Source: Onchocerca lupi (lineage: Eukaryota; Nematoda; Chromadorea; Rhabditida; Onchocercidae). Taken from it: 64,000 bases of DNA. The stretch is taken from NCBI GenBank assembly GCA_028564675.1, contig JAOVVO010000324.1:1-64000 (forward strand), read 5' to 3'. A program made the translations under genes and the position numbers. This document shows, piece by piece, positions 26,913 to 39,831 of the stretch; position 1 is the first letter of the stretch; the number at the start of each line of letters is the position of its first letter. The notes beneath the pieces are model-generated. The model ran no database searches and had not been told where the DNA came from. It saw only the letters and a program-made list of their open reading frames with translations.

Positions 26913-29179
26913 TAGAATGCAAAGATTGGAAAAGGGAGTATATGCAAAGGTTATTAATTTTTAAGCGAAAAGGAAGTTACCATATTTTTAGCGCTGGAAG
27001 ACCTTCATAAATTTTCTATAATTTCAGAATCAATGCGCATTATGTTCGAAGCACAATTGGAAAAGATGAAGACAGAGAATTTCGCAGATGATATCAGAGC
27101 TCAAATTGAGCTGCAAAAGGTTTACCTGATATGCTTACTTTAGTGAAGAACTATAAATCCAGTTTTTGCAGTTTGGAATTATCTTTTATATCTCGAGAAT
27201 TATTTCAGTCATACCGAAATTTGCTGCGATCTCGAATTGATGCTATAACAAAACAAATAACAAATCTGCGTTCATCGGGTATGAACTGTTTTTATGCACG
27301 AATTGAAGAGTTAGGTATTGAAGCATCAACACCAAGTTTGTTATTGGAAAATGCAAAAGAAATTGTTGCACATCACAAGAAAATTACGGTAAGTTTTTAA
27401 ATTGAAAAAAAAAAAGAAAAAAACAACAAAGAATTAATTTTTTTCGGTATTAAATAGGCTTGTGTCAGGATGTTGTCGAAATATGAGATGAGAAAAACGG
27501 AGATATAACCTAAATTTTAGCACTGCATCTTTGTTAAAAAAAAATCCTTATTTGTTTAAGCAATATATGTCTATGTGCACTTCCCCGTGTATTTTTTCCT
27601 TAATGTTTCTTCTTTAATTATTTACTAATATAGCGTGATTTTCAAGGCAGAATGTGCCGCTCTGGAAAGTGAAATTACTGCACTGGAGATGTCTAATCAG
27701 CAATTAGAAATTAAAGTACGTCGGCGTGAAGAATTGGAATCTGCCAAAAATGCAAATAATACTGCCATTCTTTCAAATACCAACACTCAGTTGTTAAGTT
27801 CGCTTTGCGCTGCCAATTCTCTAGTACTTGCTGAAAATTTTCAAGCTCTGACTGCACACAATAAAAATTTTTTGAATCGAGTGACACAACTTGCAGATAA
27901 GGTTAGATTCATTCGTATATTATCGATTTTTAAGTATATCATGTGACACACATAGAAATTCTATAATTCTCGAAAATTTGAGCAGATTTGATATAAAACA
28001 AGAAATAATTTATGAGGTTAATTGCATATATATGTAGTCTGTAAGGTGCTCAAATTTTCGTAAGATCTTACCGAAATCTTGTACTAAACAGAAACATAAG
28101 TTTCACGGGAGCTGATCATTTTAGATTCAAGTTAATGGCATATTTCATTGAATCAAATAATTTCAGGGCGATATAATCGGAAATGTTACCGCAGATGTTA
28201 GTAACCATGGAATATTAGCACAAGACGGTCTATTGTCGCCGCAATCGGATAGTGCTATCCTAACATTTTCATCTGCTCCAGGTAGTAAAATATTTAATAT
28301 GCTCTGAGATCTAGCAAAATGAAACAGAAAATGAACGGATTTTTCCCTTCCAATACTGACTTTCCGCTTTGCAAAATAAGACATATCTGAAAGTAAAATT
28401 CACAATAATATATTTTTGAGGCGGTTTCGGGCATCATCACTCTTCCACTCAGTCGACCTTAACTTCTCTTTCTGTTGGTGCCACTCCGCTGAAGCGCTCA
28501 CGGCAACGACAGATCCGAAACGGCGTCGCCAAAAAGCCACTTTCTGGATCCAATAAGCAACCCAGTGATCCGAAAGATGATGAGGAAATGGAGCGGAAAA
28601 TTCAAGATATTGTCGCCAAAGCTTTAGAAGTAAGATTCCATTACTACTGGTTTTTTAGATTCAGTATTTTTTTAATTCGATGCATTTGTCCTTCAGATGC
28701 AGATTCTCTCGGAAATAATCCCAAATTTCAAAGTATTACATCTTTTGTTTTAATGTAACTTTAGAAAAGAAAATTCCTTTTTTATTTTCAACATATGAGC
28801 GAATAAAAAGCTTGTAAATATGTTTATACATGGTTGCTAGTATTCTAAACTGAATTTGTTGTTAAAATTTCAATTCCAGGAATATTTTATTTAACAGGTA
28901 GACAGTGCAGCGAAATGTGCGGAAAAAGAACGACGAGCACGAGGTGAAAAACGTAAAGAAAAGAGTATCATAGCAGGAACTGTACGTCCGGTAACTGACG
29001 TAACACTGTCTTCCGTAATGCTTTTGCCATCATCCGAGAAATCTTCTGCACTCTCTTGTGTTCCTGCTTCTACAACTGTGACAAATGAAAGTGAAGCACG
29101 AATTTCATGTTCCACTTCTTATACAGTAGCAAAAAATATTGAATCCACCGACAGTGTCAGGTCTTCTGTTGATGAGTAA
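19512..29179 (+). CDS. DOT1L: DOT1L-type histone H3 lysine-79 methyltransferase
   Basis: Seventeen exons: 19512-19759, 20006-20089, 20253-20316, 20713-20922, 21422-21570, 21758-21913, 22162-22256, 22721-22827, 23099-23391, 23698-23905, 26170-26425, 27028-27119, 27209-27388, 27647-27901, 28167-28281, 28421-28629, 28898-29179; 3003 bp, 1000 residues. The catalytic domain lies near the N-terminus (about 45-371): TQLWKGATKPGG, YGETSFD, the SAM-binding DLGSGVGQ (D209-Q216), WMKWYGKKFR and NNFAF (N290-F294), then KPYGLPNRTITDR. Next come a Ser-rich linker and a basic GQRGRPRKIR motif (near residue 530), an AT-hook-like counterpart of DOT1L's nucleosome-binding RGRPKK. Residues about 624-800 are predicted coiled coil by eye (IEELGIEASTPSLLLENAK, ALESEITALEMSNQQLE); in C. 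elegans and mammals such coils bind AF10/ZFP-1. The tail is Ser/Thr-rich. Intron 10 (2264 bp) is much the longest. The exon 6/7 join (AAAAAG to TTTTTAAG) is the least certain. Nematodes often have several DOT1 paralogues; which one this is remains open. Confidence 0.93.
22577..22641 (+). repeat. Long hairpin in DOT1 intron 7
   Basis: TTCAATGATTAA at the left pairs exactly with TTAATCATTGAA at the right end. The stem continues inward through GTTTTATC/GATAAAGT (two wobbles), a two-base mismatch and AGATTT/AAATCT to a short loop. About 26 of 28 positions pair. It is on the sense strand of the intron 22257-22720. It could be an intronic microRNA precursor or a foldback-element remnant. Confidence 0.6.
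23906..26169. repeat. Repeat-rich long intron of DOT1
   Basis: This 2.3-kb intron holds a 29-base oligo(A) tract near 25739-25767, CATTCAT/CATCAT-type pyrimidine-rich sequence at 25560-25640, TGTTTGTT repeats at 25960 and (TA)n stretches at 26037-26085. The open frames at 25509-25808, 25859-26410 and 25908-26105 cross or shadow this and exon 11, and I regard them as non-coding. Confidence 0.6.
26863..26909. repeat. 47-base oligo(T) tract
   Basis: An uninterrupted run of T in the DOT1 intron between exons 26170-26425 and 27028-27119. It is the longest homopolymer in the window. On the minus strand it would be an oligo(A) run, as at the 3' end of a reverse-transcribed insertion, but I see no gene body next to it. 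Confidence 0.9.
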
Positions 29180-32100
29180 ACACGTATTTCTGTGATATGT
29201 TATTGTGGATATTTAAGAAGTTGAGCTGAAGAAGAGTCAAGGAAAAATTTAAAAACAAATATTCACAATAGGAATATTTACAAAAAATTTAAAATAAAAA
29301 TAATGGGTAATTTAATAGATAAGTATTTCAATAGGGGAAGCTTATGTTATTCAAAATTGATTCACTGCAAGGAAAGAGAAAGGTGCAAATGATGGAATAG
29401 AGCAACAATCTTTCATTTCAAAACCAAATAAGTGAAATGATAAAACGAACAGGAAAAGCGTACTATTACGATTTCTAAAGCTCAGTTCTTTTAATCCGAT
29501 AACCTTACCACTGCCAGTTTTGTGTTGTAAGTTGTTGTAGGTTGTTTCCATTTTTTGCTGCTTCATTAACTAATTTTGACTTCCACGCTTTGTTCATTTA
29601 TATTTGATCTGTGAGAAAAACGATTTTTTTTTCTTTCACTTTTTTCAGATTTGAAAATGCTCAAACTCGGATTTTTAATTGGAATTTTCTTAATTTACTT
29701 CAAATTTCGATCAAGCTTTCAAATATAAGGAATACATATTGGGCTTTCTATGGCACAAGTTTTTTAATATGTCATGTCAACGATGCCTTTCAAAAATGTT
29801 GTGTACATAAAGTGCATCTGGATTTAATGTTTCAAGTATTGCTTGTGGCATTTTTTTTTTTTTTTTTAAGAAGACAATGTTTTCGATTGATGGTTTTTTT
29901 TTTTTTGGCTGGTATTTGTCTTAAGTTCAACACTTTTCATTTCATTTTAATTGAATTGGAGTAGTTATGCTATCGAAATCTTGATTGATATCTTAATAGT
30001 TTTCAAAAAAAAAAAAAAAAAATTTAATTTCCAAGTCTTTGTAGAATTTCTCCTATATTTCATGTTTGATTAATATAACTAAAAGTTCCGCATCCGTTTT
30101 AATAATTTCAGCAATCCGGTGTTTTTCTCAGGCAAATAAAAATTGATCATTGACACTTCTTTTTCGAAACACTTACGAGCAGTTGAATAATTAAAAACTG
30201 GAATGATATTGTTGCAAATTTATCTGCACACTTCAAAATTTGATTATCAAATTTTAAATTGAAAATTATTGAATTTTCGGGTCTTTACATTTCTTCATCT
30301 TTAAATGAGGATTATATATAATATCCAAATGGATCTTTTATAGGAAAATACAGTGAAAAAGTAATAATGAAAAGGGCTCAAAAATTTGGCAGTTAAATTT
30401 AGATTATACATTCATGAAAAATACAAGCTTACTTATAATAGTTCCTTGATAATTGCAAAAGCAATAATAGTGGATTTCTTATCACTTATGAAAAGTGACT
30501 TGGTAGATGTAAATGATAAATTTTGAGAATGATCGCAAGAATTGGAAAAAACAAGTTTACTTACTCTAATTCCTTGATATTTGTTAGATGCTGCGAATTT
30601 GATTATGGAAATTAGGTGAAGTATAGTTTTTTAGTAAGCGTTTGTTATCAAAAATAAGAAAAGTTGAATAGTGCAAGCTTAGAAATAGAATAAAATAAGG
30701 AAGGAAATTGAAGATTGAAAATTAAAGGATTGAATGTAAAAAATTACTTGACATTTGACCTTTTATATTAATGATTACTGGAAAATTTGTTTTTTCCATA
30801 TGGAAAGCTAAAAAAAAAAGAAGAATGAGCAGAATATATCCGGGCTGAATATTAGTAAAATACATCAAATGTGTTTCATCATTCCTATTTCAACGAATTG
30901 TCAACATAATCTAATTTGAAATTGGAATCAAATTTTAATTATTTCATTAGTAAAATATATCGAATATACTTTATTAATAATGTACTTCAATGAATCATTA
31001 ACATATTTTTTGCATTCGAAATTGAAATAAACTCAATAATCAAAATGGAAATTAAATTTTAAACGATGTAATCGGCCATAGTTACTACCAAGCAGGGCAC
31101 ATAATAAGAATCGATTTGAGTTAGAGCAAATTGGCAATGTCACACAGTGTCAACTTAATATCTCAAAAGTGTCAAACAAACTAAAAAAATGATATTAAAT
31201 GTTGATAAACGGAACTTTTTTTCATTACAAAACTTTCCGAAATAAGCTAGAAAACATTTACACAATAAGCTTGAAATTAATCCTGCAAAAATCAGCCAAG
31301 AGATAATTATACTAATCTTGTTAAATGAATTTTAAGCAGCACTTATAATATGTTAGCAATATGAGCTAAGGAATGTTTAATAATAAATTTGCAAAGTCAT
31401 TAAATTCGACGAAATAAGCCAAGAATACATGAAATTGTTTGTGCTGAGAATGATGTACCGATAATAACAACGAGACCCTAATCTGAGATCAATGATCATG
31501 ATGTATTATTGATAAGTTCTTTTTTTCAAAAATAGAGCAAAAATGTTTTAGCATATTTCTTTTAAATTTTGCGGAAATTTCAATAAAGAAAATGGAAGAG
31601 GCAAAATTGTTCCTAAAGATGAAGCGAAAGAAGAAAAAACAAAAAAGATAAATTTTTTCTCCCCAACGATAAATTTTCTCACAGGTTTCATGTTGCAAAT
31701 GGATCAATGCGATTTACGCCGTCCATGAAATTTCTTGACATAAAATTGAGTTCAAAGCATTTTTGTTCAAGATACTTCCACTAAAACCAATCTACCAGAG
31801 AATCTTAGAAGCAGAAGAAAAAATATTGAAAAATTGAAGAATTTTGACCCAAAAATTTTCATATCTAGACATATGGACTGGACACTGGCCGCGCTGTCGG
31901 AAATCTCGTTTTTAGTTTTTCTGATGTGAATTATTCGGCATGGGATTTCGTTCTCTTGGCTTTTATTTGACGAATCCAGGCTAAACTTTCACTTGGGTCT
32001 TAATTCGATGGGATTGTTATTCTAATCAAAGTTTTTGGTGTTTAATTAAAGGCATTTAGTATGGAAATGAAGCTAAGTATCGATGTTTAAATCAGTTTAT

Positions 32101-32755
32101 GAATAAAATTATTGCAGTCTTTAGGCACTGTAACCTGGAGACATCTTCAGGATGTTAGCTAATTCCGTGTCAAAGACATGAGGTATGTAAATATCTTAGG
32201 CATAACTTACGTTGCTAATTGTGAAACTATTTTATTAATTCATCCATGTTTTTGCTAATCCTGAACTATTGTTGGTTAATTCCAAGTTACGCCTGATCCC
32301 GAGGTGTTTCCGGTTATTTCTAAAGCACTTCTATCTAGCTTAAATTCTCGTTAATTTCAACTGTGTTCTTTATTGATTTCGAATCCAATTAATTTTGAAT
32401 TCCTTGAATCTAACGAGTTATCTGTTGGTTTCATATCCTTCCAGGTTTAAAATCCGGCCTTAATTTCATCAAGTTGAGTTATAAATTCAAATCTTGTCCT
32501 AAGTAGAATTTGTCTTAATCGTTCCAGATTTGGTCTTATATCTGATTATCATTCAGTGTTGATTTTTTCAGTTATAGTATATTTCCAGTTAGACTTGAGC
32601 TATTATAGCTATTTTGGACGATGTTGTCAATTACACAGATTAAATTATTTTTTTTTCTCATTCTAAGAAATGCTTGAGTTTTGGAATTCTTTTTGTTTCT
32701 ATCTTCTCTTGTACATAATCTTTTTTTGGTACATTACCGCTTATTGATATTTCAG
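29180..32755. other. Gene-poor intergenic region downstream of DOT1
   Basis: About 3.6 kb in which I recognise no protein or RNA gene. The first part is AT-rich with T/A tracts (29850-29910, 30004-30021). 31683-31740 and 31870-31910 are locally more GC-rich but show no domain. A degenerate TTAATT-based repeat covers about 32150-32580. Open frames at 29351-29566, 29611-29964 and 31489-31707 are low-complexity and unsupported. Confidence 0.45.
32150..32580. repeat. Highly degenerate ~20-bp tandem repeat
   Basis: Successive segments resemble each other, e.g. TTGCTAATCCTGAACTATTG, TTGGTTAATTCCAAGTTACG and TCGTTAATTTCAACTGTGTT, with a recurring TTAATTYC core at roughly 20-bp spacing or multiples. 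This looks like an old minisatellite, but the match is weak and seen by eye only. Confidence 0.35.
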
Positions 32756-32788
32756 AAAGCTAAAATTGACTATAATGTATTGTTAATA

Positions 32789-35700
32789 ATGGACATAGGT
32801 ACTAATGAACTCACACGTCCATTTCGAATCCCAAGACGGAGAGCTGGTGAAAATAGTACAGTGGATGTTATACCGGATAAGGTGAGCATATCGTGATAGT
32901 TTTTTCCTTAAAAAACAGAACTTAGTCTTTTTTTTTTTTTTTTTTTTTTTGAGGGGGTGGGAGAGGGCTTCTTGCAATGGTACATTGATATGAAAAAATA
33001 AATAAATAAATTACAAATAAAGGGATTTTTATCTGTAGTAATGACATTTTCAGTTCTCGTATTTTTAGAAAATCAGTAGTAGGAAAAAGTTTCTTAGTTT
33101 AGAAAAGATGTATGCACAGTCAAAGAAGAGTGGTATAAAAGTTAAACAGTTAGATTTATTTTCAATGCTTTAAACTCTACGTTACGAATTTAATTATATA
33201 CAGTGGTGAAGAAAAGGTAAAGTCTAAGAAGTCAGATTTATTTCCTGGCTTAAATAAATATTTCTTCTATTCTTTTTATCATAAATTTAGGAAAGAATGG
33301 TTTCTGGTTTCTCAGTTTGCTCCAAAAAGTTTTATTTATTCTTCTTGGCTTTTGGTTTTTAAGTAGAATTCTATAGAATCCATTCTAAAAATTATTCCAT
33401 TAAATCTTTTTACCTGTTCTGAAATATCTTGTACCTGAAAAAAAATTGGGTCAGTAATGTCAGTGTGGGATAAAATAGTTGAAAATTTACAAGTGCTAAT
33501 TTTAAGTCGTCAAATTTATCACTGATCTTTTCAGACAAAACGATTTCGTTTGGGAGGTCAGTCAGATTCACGTTCTCCACTTGCTTCGACGTCTTCAATT
33601 CGCAAGCATGATTCAGCGTTTTCCAGTCGCATCGTGCCTCCTACCAAAAAGAAGTTAGCTATATCCTGATTCAATTAAAATTAAAAGCTAAAACTATTTA
33701 ATTCGTGGCCTAACCTGTCTGTAAGTGGGTTGCTAATCACACAGAAATTTTATAGCTAATATATAAGATTTAGCATCATTACCTGCTTTTTTCATCATAA
33801 AATTATGCCGGAAAACGAAGATCAGAAATTAAAGATTTTAAAATTAATTTTTTTTTGTTTTGTTTTGTCTTTAATTTTAAGATTAACCATGCAGTTAATG
33901 AATGATTGCTTATCACTGATTTTTTGGAATCAAGTTTTAAATTTTGGTCTTGCGGGATGAAATGAATAAAAATGTAATAGTTTTATTTTTGGGAAAGTTA
34001 GGAAATAATCATAGCTTATCGCGGTGCTCTAAAGATTTTAATTATATAATAAACGATATAAACGCAATTTTTTACTAAACATAAGACGCTAATTATGCAA
34101 TACTCTCATAGATTTGTCTATGCAAATTAAAAATGATTGAATACCTTTATTATTATGATAAGGGAGCCGATAAAGGATGTCAAACGCAAGTAGTTTTTAT
34201 CTAAATATTACCCAGGTAAAAACTATGCAGGAATAAGAACCTTGTTGTGCCAATTATTTGGCGTGTAAATCAAATATCATTGGAAATTGAGTTAACCTAG
34301 GCTATTCTTGGCAAAAGAGCCCACGGAGGTAGGTTACAAGTGTTGAAACGGAAGGTGCAACATTTATCATCTCAAACGGTGAAATATATGATTCATCTCT
34401 TTCCATTTAGGTAATAAATCCTCAGCAATCTGAGATTCTTGGAATGTTTAAACACATAGGTTTTATCTACTAGACAAGTTGTTTTTGCTCTTGTAGAAGT
34501 TTTTTTAAAAAACCAAATTAACAAACTCTTTCCTCAAATTTATTGAGAAAAGAATTTGTTAATTTGGTTTTTTTAAAAAAATGCCACAAATGTTTCTTTT
34601 CATGCTTTCAGCCACACTCTTTATATCATAAAACATAGTACCAATATATGTGGCTTAGGTATTCTGTTACCGCAGGCAAGATTATTGCACGCAATTTTAA
34701 TTTCAATTGAATTTAATTAAGATTGACTTCATTCAATAAAGAACTAAAGCATTTCAGTTATTTATTTTAAATGAAATCTTACGAATTTTCTACGATCATT
34801 TGATTTCAAACTTGCTACTATTTTCCGAAAAATTTTCTTTATTGTTTCAGGCCTGTGCAAGACCATCAACAACCTCCCACACATTCAAGAAAATCGAAGC
34901 CAGGAGAACTTTTTGATCGAATTTTAGATTCCATGGTAAACCCTCCGAAAGAACGAAAAAAAGATGCGCGTAAGGCCTTTTATATATTCTTATTTTTGAA
35001 ATGTATGAAGAAAAATTGGTTGATTTTTATTGAAGAGGAAATGGCAAAATGGTTTGGGGAGTTTATTCATATTTTTTCATTACAGACTCTTGTAGGGTTT
35101 TTTTTCTTTTTTTGTTTTTACTGTTATAGAAGCAGTTTTTCTGCATTAATTTTTCAGAAATGAAATTTTGTGCTAAATTTTATTCTTTAATTTTTAACTC
35201 TCATAGTTTTAAAATTAAGGATTTTCAGTAAAATCGGTTTTTCCATTCATTTCAAGGTTTCTTTAAGCTCAAGATGATGTCGATGAAGCAGGTCCAAGTG
35301 GTATGACGGCTAACATCAATAACAGTCCACCCAAACGTACTTCTGGACTTACACGTGAAGATTTAGAACGTCATCAGAATGATGATTCGTCTTGTTATGC
35401 TTTTATGCAACGAGAGGGATTAATGGAGCGTTTGCTTGGGCATAAAATGCTTACGGGCCGTGTAGATTCTCACATTGTCCTCGGTTTCTTGCCATTTGAT
35501 CCGAAAGATAATTTGCCATCCAGAAATCGCAAAAATGTTTGTTTTCTGATTTATGTTCTGGGTACTGTGCTTATAGATTGCATTTGCCTTGGAATATGCT
35601 TTATAATTCTCCTATTTCTTATATGTCATACTGGATATTGGATAACTGGTAACTTGTCATAGTGTTTTCTCGATAATGAGGATGCAGCTGGTGGGCATGT

Positions 35701-38700
35701 ATCCATTTCTTTAATTTTAAAAAATGAAAATTTTTTATTTAAGTAAGATCAAAATTGTGTCCTAATCTTAAAATCTTTATTTCAGTCAAACAGTAAAGTG
35801 GATGATTTCCCAACAATATGTGAACCTCCACCTGTTGGTGTTGTAAATGAGGAAAGACGGGGGCCAAAAACGCCACCGGGATCACCGGGGCATGACGCCA
35901 ATTCGTCGATGCTTTCTTCACGAGGTGTTGGTTCTGCATCACCTTCAAGTCCTCCACCTCCTCCTCCTATCGATGAAACTGTTGTTTTCTCAGGGGAGGT
36001 AAAGCTTATTTTTGTCTAGAAGTTATTGTTTCATCAAATATATTTGGCTGAACTCCGCTAGATATTAGAATTGGACTGAAATTGATGTTGCATATTTTAC
36101 TTAGCGGTATTTAGAAAATATGGTTTAGCAGGTTTTGGTTTTTCAGGGTGGTAAATTAAAAATGGAGGAAACACCCGATTTGATAGCTGAAATGGCAGAA
36201 CTTACGAAACTCCCACACAATCAACTGGCAGAATGTTTGGGTGAAGAGTTGCAGAAAGCGATGAAACAAGTTCGAAAATTTAGCTGATTTCAAATTTCTT
36301 GGTTTTTTTCAAGTTTTTATAGAAGATCATGACTTCTTGATGGACTTTACATACAGTTTTGGTTGGCAGCTTTGAAACTTTTATGTAATTTTGGCACAAA
36401 CCTTTATTAAGTTTTGCAGAAAACACTGAAATTATTTTGCTTGTTCAAGATTCCAACTTTTATCTTGTGGGACTAGTGGTATGTTGCAGAAAATGTAAAT
36501 TGATTTATTCTTTCAGGTTGATCATAAAGTTTTGTTAGAAACGCTGAAAGATGCTTTGCAAAAAGTTGGCAAGAAGAACGACGATCAGCATGATGGGTAT
36601 CTCTTTACTTTAAGTACCTCATTTCTGAAGAATTTAGGTGCACTATTTGTAAAACTCATGTTTTTCTTTTTTTTATTTCTTTTTATCTAACCGCTGTCTA
36701 CATTTTGTTCATTTTTCATTTTAGACAAAATCAGACAGTTTCCAAAGAAGACATACGCATGTATCCGGTAGAAATGGATCTGGAAAGTAATAAAAGTGTC
36801 AGTGGAAACGGTGTCTTGTTACCACCTCCACCACCTGCACCGCTGACACCACCATCACCAAACATAGTTCCAGCTTTGCCTGTTGGTCTTTCTACTACTC
36901 CGGTAGTGATGGCGCCTACCGTTTTGCCAACTCCCCCGCCACCTCCACCTTTGGTTATGCTGCACCCTAATACTGCCTCCCAGGTTCTTGTCAGTACGTC
37001 AGCAAGAGGAAACGCTCCATCCCTGTATCCATATTTTCCGCCACCTCCACCTCATCAGCTTACTGCCGATCAAGGTATAAACTTAGGTACGGTTGCTGGG
37101 CCTCAAACATCCACTGCTACTGCATCCGTTATTTTCGCTGGTGTACCATATGCTACTAATCTTGTTGCAACTTCACCGTTAGCGATACCAACAGTTCCAT
37201 CCTTGAATCTTGTATCACATGCACCAGCAGCAACAGCGCAGTCTGCAGGTCTGAACTTTTCTCAAGAAACATTTTGTTCGCTTTCTTCTTGCTTTTCATC
37301 TGCTATGAAATGATAAAGGCGTAAATTTACTTTTCTCGGGCTAAAAGATTTTAATTTTTCTTCTTCAATCTTTCAAATTTCAGGAATGGTTAATTCATTC
37401 CAGAATATCCCCACAACACTATCTCATGTCGCTGTAACTCCTACTGCTTCTACTGCTGCACCGTATACGAATCAAACCCCAGCATTTGCATTATATCCTG
37501 GCCCATCTTCTCAACAGTTACCACCGACTGCTGTTACTTTTTCAGCTGGCAATCATTATCCATCAACAACGCTAGAGCATAACCGTCATTATAGCTCAGC
37601 GAACATCAATGTTAGCAATAATAATAGTTCGACAGTAAAAGTGAGCGATCATCCAGCTGTTATGTTACCACCAACAGTGCTACATCCATATGCCAGTGCT
37701 ACAAATTACAATATCTCTGGTACCTCGATAACGTCATATTCAATACCTACTACTTCTAACACAGCCACAACAGCCGGTGGATCATTGACAACAGCAACAG
37801 CTTCCTCTTTGCAACAGCAACTACACTTGCAGCTCCCAAAACCTTCGGTGGTTTCAAATTCATCGTTTGGTTGTGGACGGCCTCAGACCGGAACCGATAC
37901 CTATTCGATTGCGGACAGCAGTTGCAATTTTTCTGAATTAAAAACATCACAAAATCCATATCACTCTCATTGCCAGACAGCAAACTATTCTCCACCGCTC
38001 CAACAACATCAACATCAAAAACAACAACGTGGGAATCCAAATCTGCCAGGAACTTCATCAACTATAGTTGCTGGTGCTGGTACCTTCGGTACACAACATC
38101 GGCAACCACAATCGGATGAAAAATCATTCTCCATGAATTTTTCACTTCTACAACCTCTTCAAATGCAGAATTCGTTGGAATCTCTACCTACATCAAGCAA
38201 TGCAACATTCAACGGTGGCGAGTTAGGTTCATCACGGTTTCTTTCATCTGGTACCATTAAAGCAGAACCCGTTTCGGCTGTAGCGTCAAGCTACAATTCT
38301 GATCATCTATTACTTGGAAGCGCTGTCAATAACACGTCAACAAATTTTGGCAGCTCGAAATCATCTGATGAACCGATTTCAGTGCCATCTAGTCAAAATG
38401 TTATTAAAACATTACTTTCTGCATTATCCATTCCACAGAGCAGCGACAGCGCTGCCACTGTTACTCCCGGTGTTGTTCCCAATAATTCCACATCAGCACC
38501 TGAAACCAGTGACGGAGATCGGGAAGTTGATTTTTGTTGGCCACCGGCAAATATAGATGCTCGTTGGTCTCATGAACCTAGTCCATCTATATCCGAAAAG
38601 GCAAAAAAAACAATGCTGCACCAGCCGTCATCATCCTGCTCTCAGACGACGAATGCTTCACGGATGATGTTCTTCGACCAGCCGGTAAATGTTTATATGT

Positions 38701-39355
38701 TTGCTGTATTTTTTCATGCTGTGCAATAGGTAAAGCCGTTATTGGAAAAGCCGAAAGTTCGCGTTTTATCATCAACGATAACATAGTTGAATTGTTTGTA
38801 GCGTTTTCTCTTAAGACAATACTCAAGCAGATGCTATTTACTTCTACTTCTTTTACGCATCATGTTTTTTGACCAACTTCACAGAAACCTCTTCTTCTCA
38901 AGCTTTTAAAAATTGGATGAATTATCAGATTTTAAGCACTTTGGCTCCATTTCCAAATTAATGAAATGATCCGTTTATTTATCATTAATAAGAGAAAGGT
39001 TCATATTATCTTTTAGGCATCTGCAAATTCAGCGATATTGCCATCACGTACAGGGACAGCGATGGTACGACCTCGTCCCCCAGTTCCTCCTCCGATCCAG
39101 AATCGTATGCCTTTGAATAGGTTACCTAGAGGACTGCCAGGATCGTCACTGGTTTCAGGACCATTACCAGGTGGGCTGAGAGTGAGACCACTTTTCAGAC
39201 CTTCTGGACCAACAGCATGTTCATCTTTTTCCTCTGGGGCAGTCCCACCGTTGAGACCACGAATTACTCCACCTTTCTTCGCCAGACGACAACCTTTTCC
39301 ACTCAGACCTCTTCCGCCAGGTATGCGCCCTCCTCGACCACCATTTCTGCGATAG
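32789..39355 (+). CDS. Large proline/serine-rich protein of unrecognised family
   Basis: Ten exons: 32789-32881, 33535-33653, 34851-34969, 35268-35536, 35786-35998, 36147-36269, 36517-36596, 36725-37248, 37384-38684, 39017-39355; 3180 bp, 1059 residues, all phases consistent. The ATG is 33 bases after a TTGATATTTCAG acceptor. The N-terminus is basic (TRPFRIPRRR, KRFRLGG). Exon 4 holds the most ordered-looking stretch (LTREDLERHQND, REGLMERLLGHKMLTGR). Exons 6-7 are helical and charged (MAELTKLPHNQLAECLGEEL, LLETLKDALQKVGKK). Exons 8-9 are low-complexity with PPPPPP runs, Ser/Thr/Asn tracts and Gln-rich QQHQHQKQQ. The C-terminus is Arg/Pro-rich (RPRPPVPPP, RPLPPGMRPPRPPFLR). No transmembrane segment or signal peptide is seen. 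The composition suggests a nuclear, RNA-related, largely disordered scaffold, but I do not recognise the family. A good GTAAGT donor lies 7 bases after the stop. Confidence 0.8.
34500..34580. repeat. Near-perfect 38-bp palindrome in an intron
   Basis: The left arm, 34500-34537, containing AAAAAACCAAATTAACAAA, pairs with the right arm, 34543-34580, around a 5-base loop with three mismatches. It lies in intron 2 of the proline-rich gene. It carries no known terminal motif. It could be a foldback element end or the source of a double-stranded RNA. Confidence 0.75.
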
Positions 39356-39831
39356 CATATCTGTAAGTCATGTATTTTTTTATTTATTTGGATACTTGGG
39401 TTTATTTAATTTTCAAAAAGAATTTTATTTAACTAAAAGAATTTTATTTTTTATTTATTTGACTAAAGCTTTCTCAGAATTCTTAAGAAATAGTGTTTGT
39501 ATGTTTTAGGTATTTTTCAATAATTTAATGTCCACTTTTTATTGTTGTTGTATTTGTAATTTCCTTTCTTTTCCTCATCTTTCTCACAAAATCTCGTCAA
39601 ATTTTCCTTCATCGTATCCAATGTAATAGCATTGAGACATCATCTCAGTATACTGCAGGAAATCATATGTAGAAAGCCAGACATCAAATTTTTAACAGTT
39701 CCATTAACTGATTTTTTCGAGAACATTTTAATGATTTTTGTCATGAGACTCTTTCAGGAATTGCATACACGGCGGTAATCGGCGTATCATAACGCCATCA
39801 CCGAAGACGGCCTGCATTAAATGCTTGAAGG
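39356..39831 (+). other. Probable spliced 3' UTR of the proline-rich gene, with a stem-loop exon
   Basis: Right after the stop codon the sequence CATATCT/GTAAGT gives a strong donor at 39363. A CTTTCAG acceptor at 39757 and an AAGG/gtaatt donor at 39831 bound a GC-rich, exon-like block (39758-39831), and another CTTTCCAG acceptor lies at about 39887-39889. Within the block, CGGT..GGCGT-ATCATA-ACGCC..ACCG (39773-39803) forms a clear stem-loop. The block has one open frame, but no join from exon 10 keeps coding through it that I could find. It could also be the start of an unrelated transcript. Confidence 0.4.
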
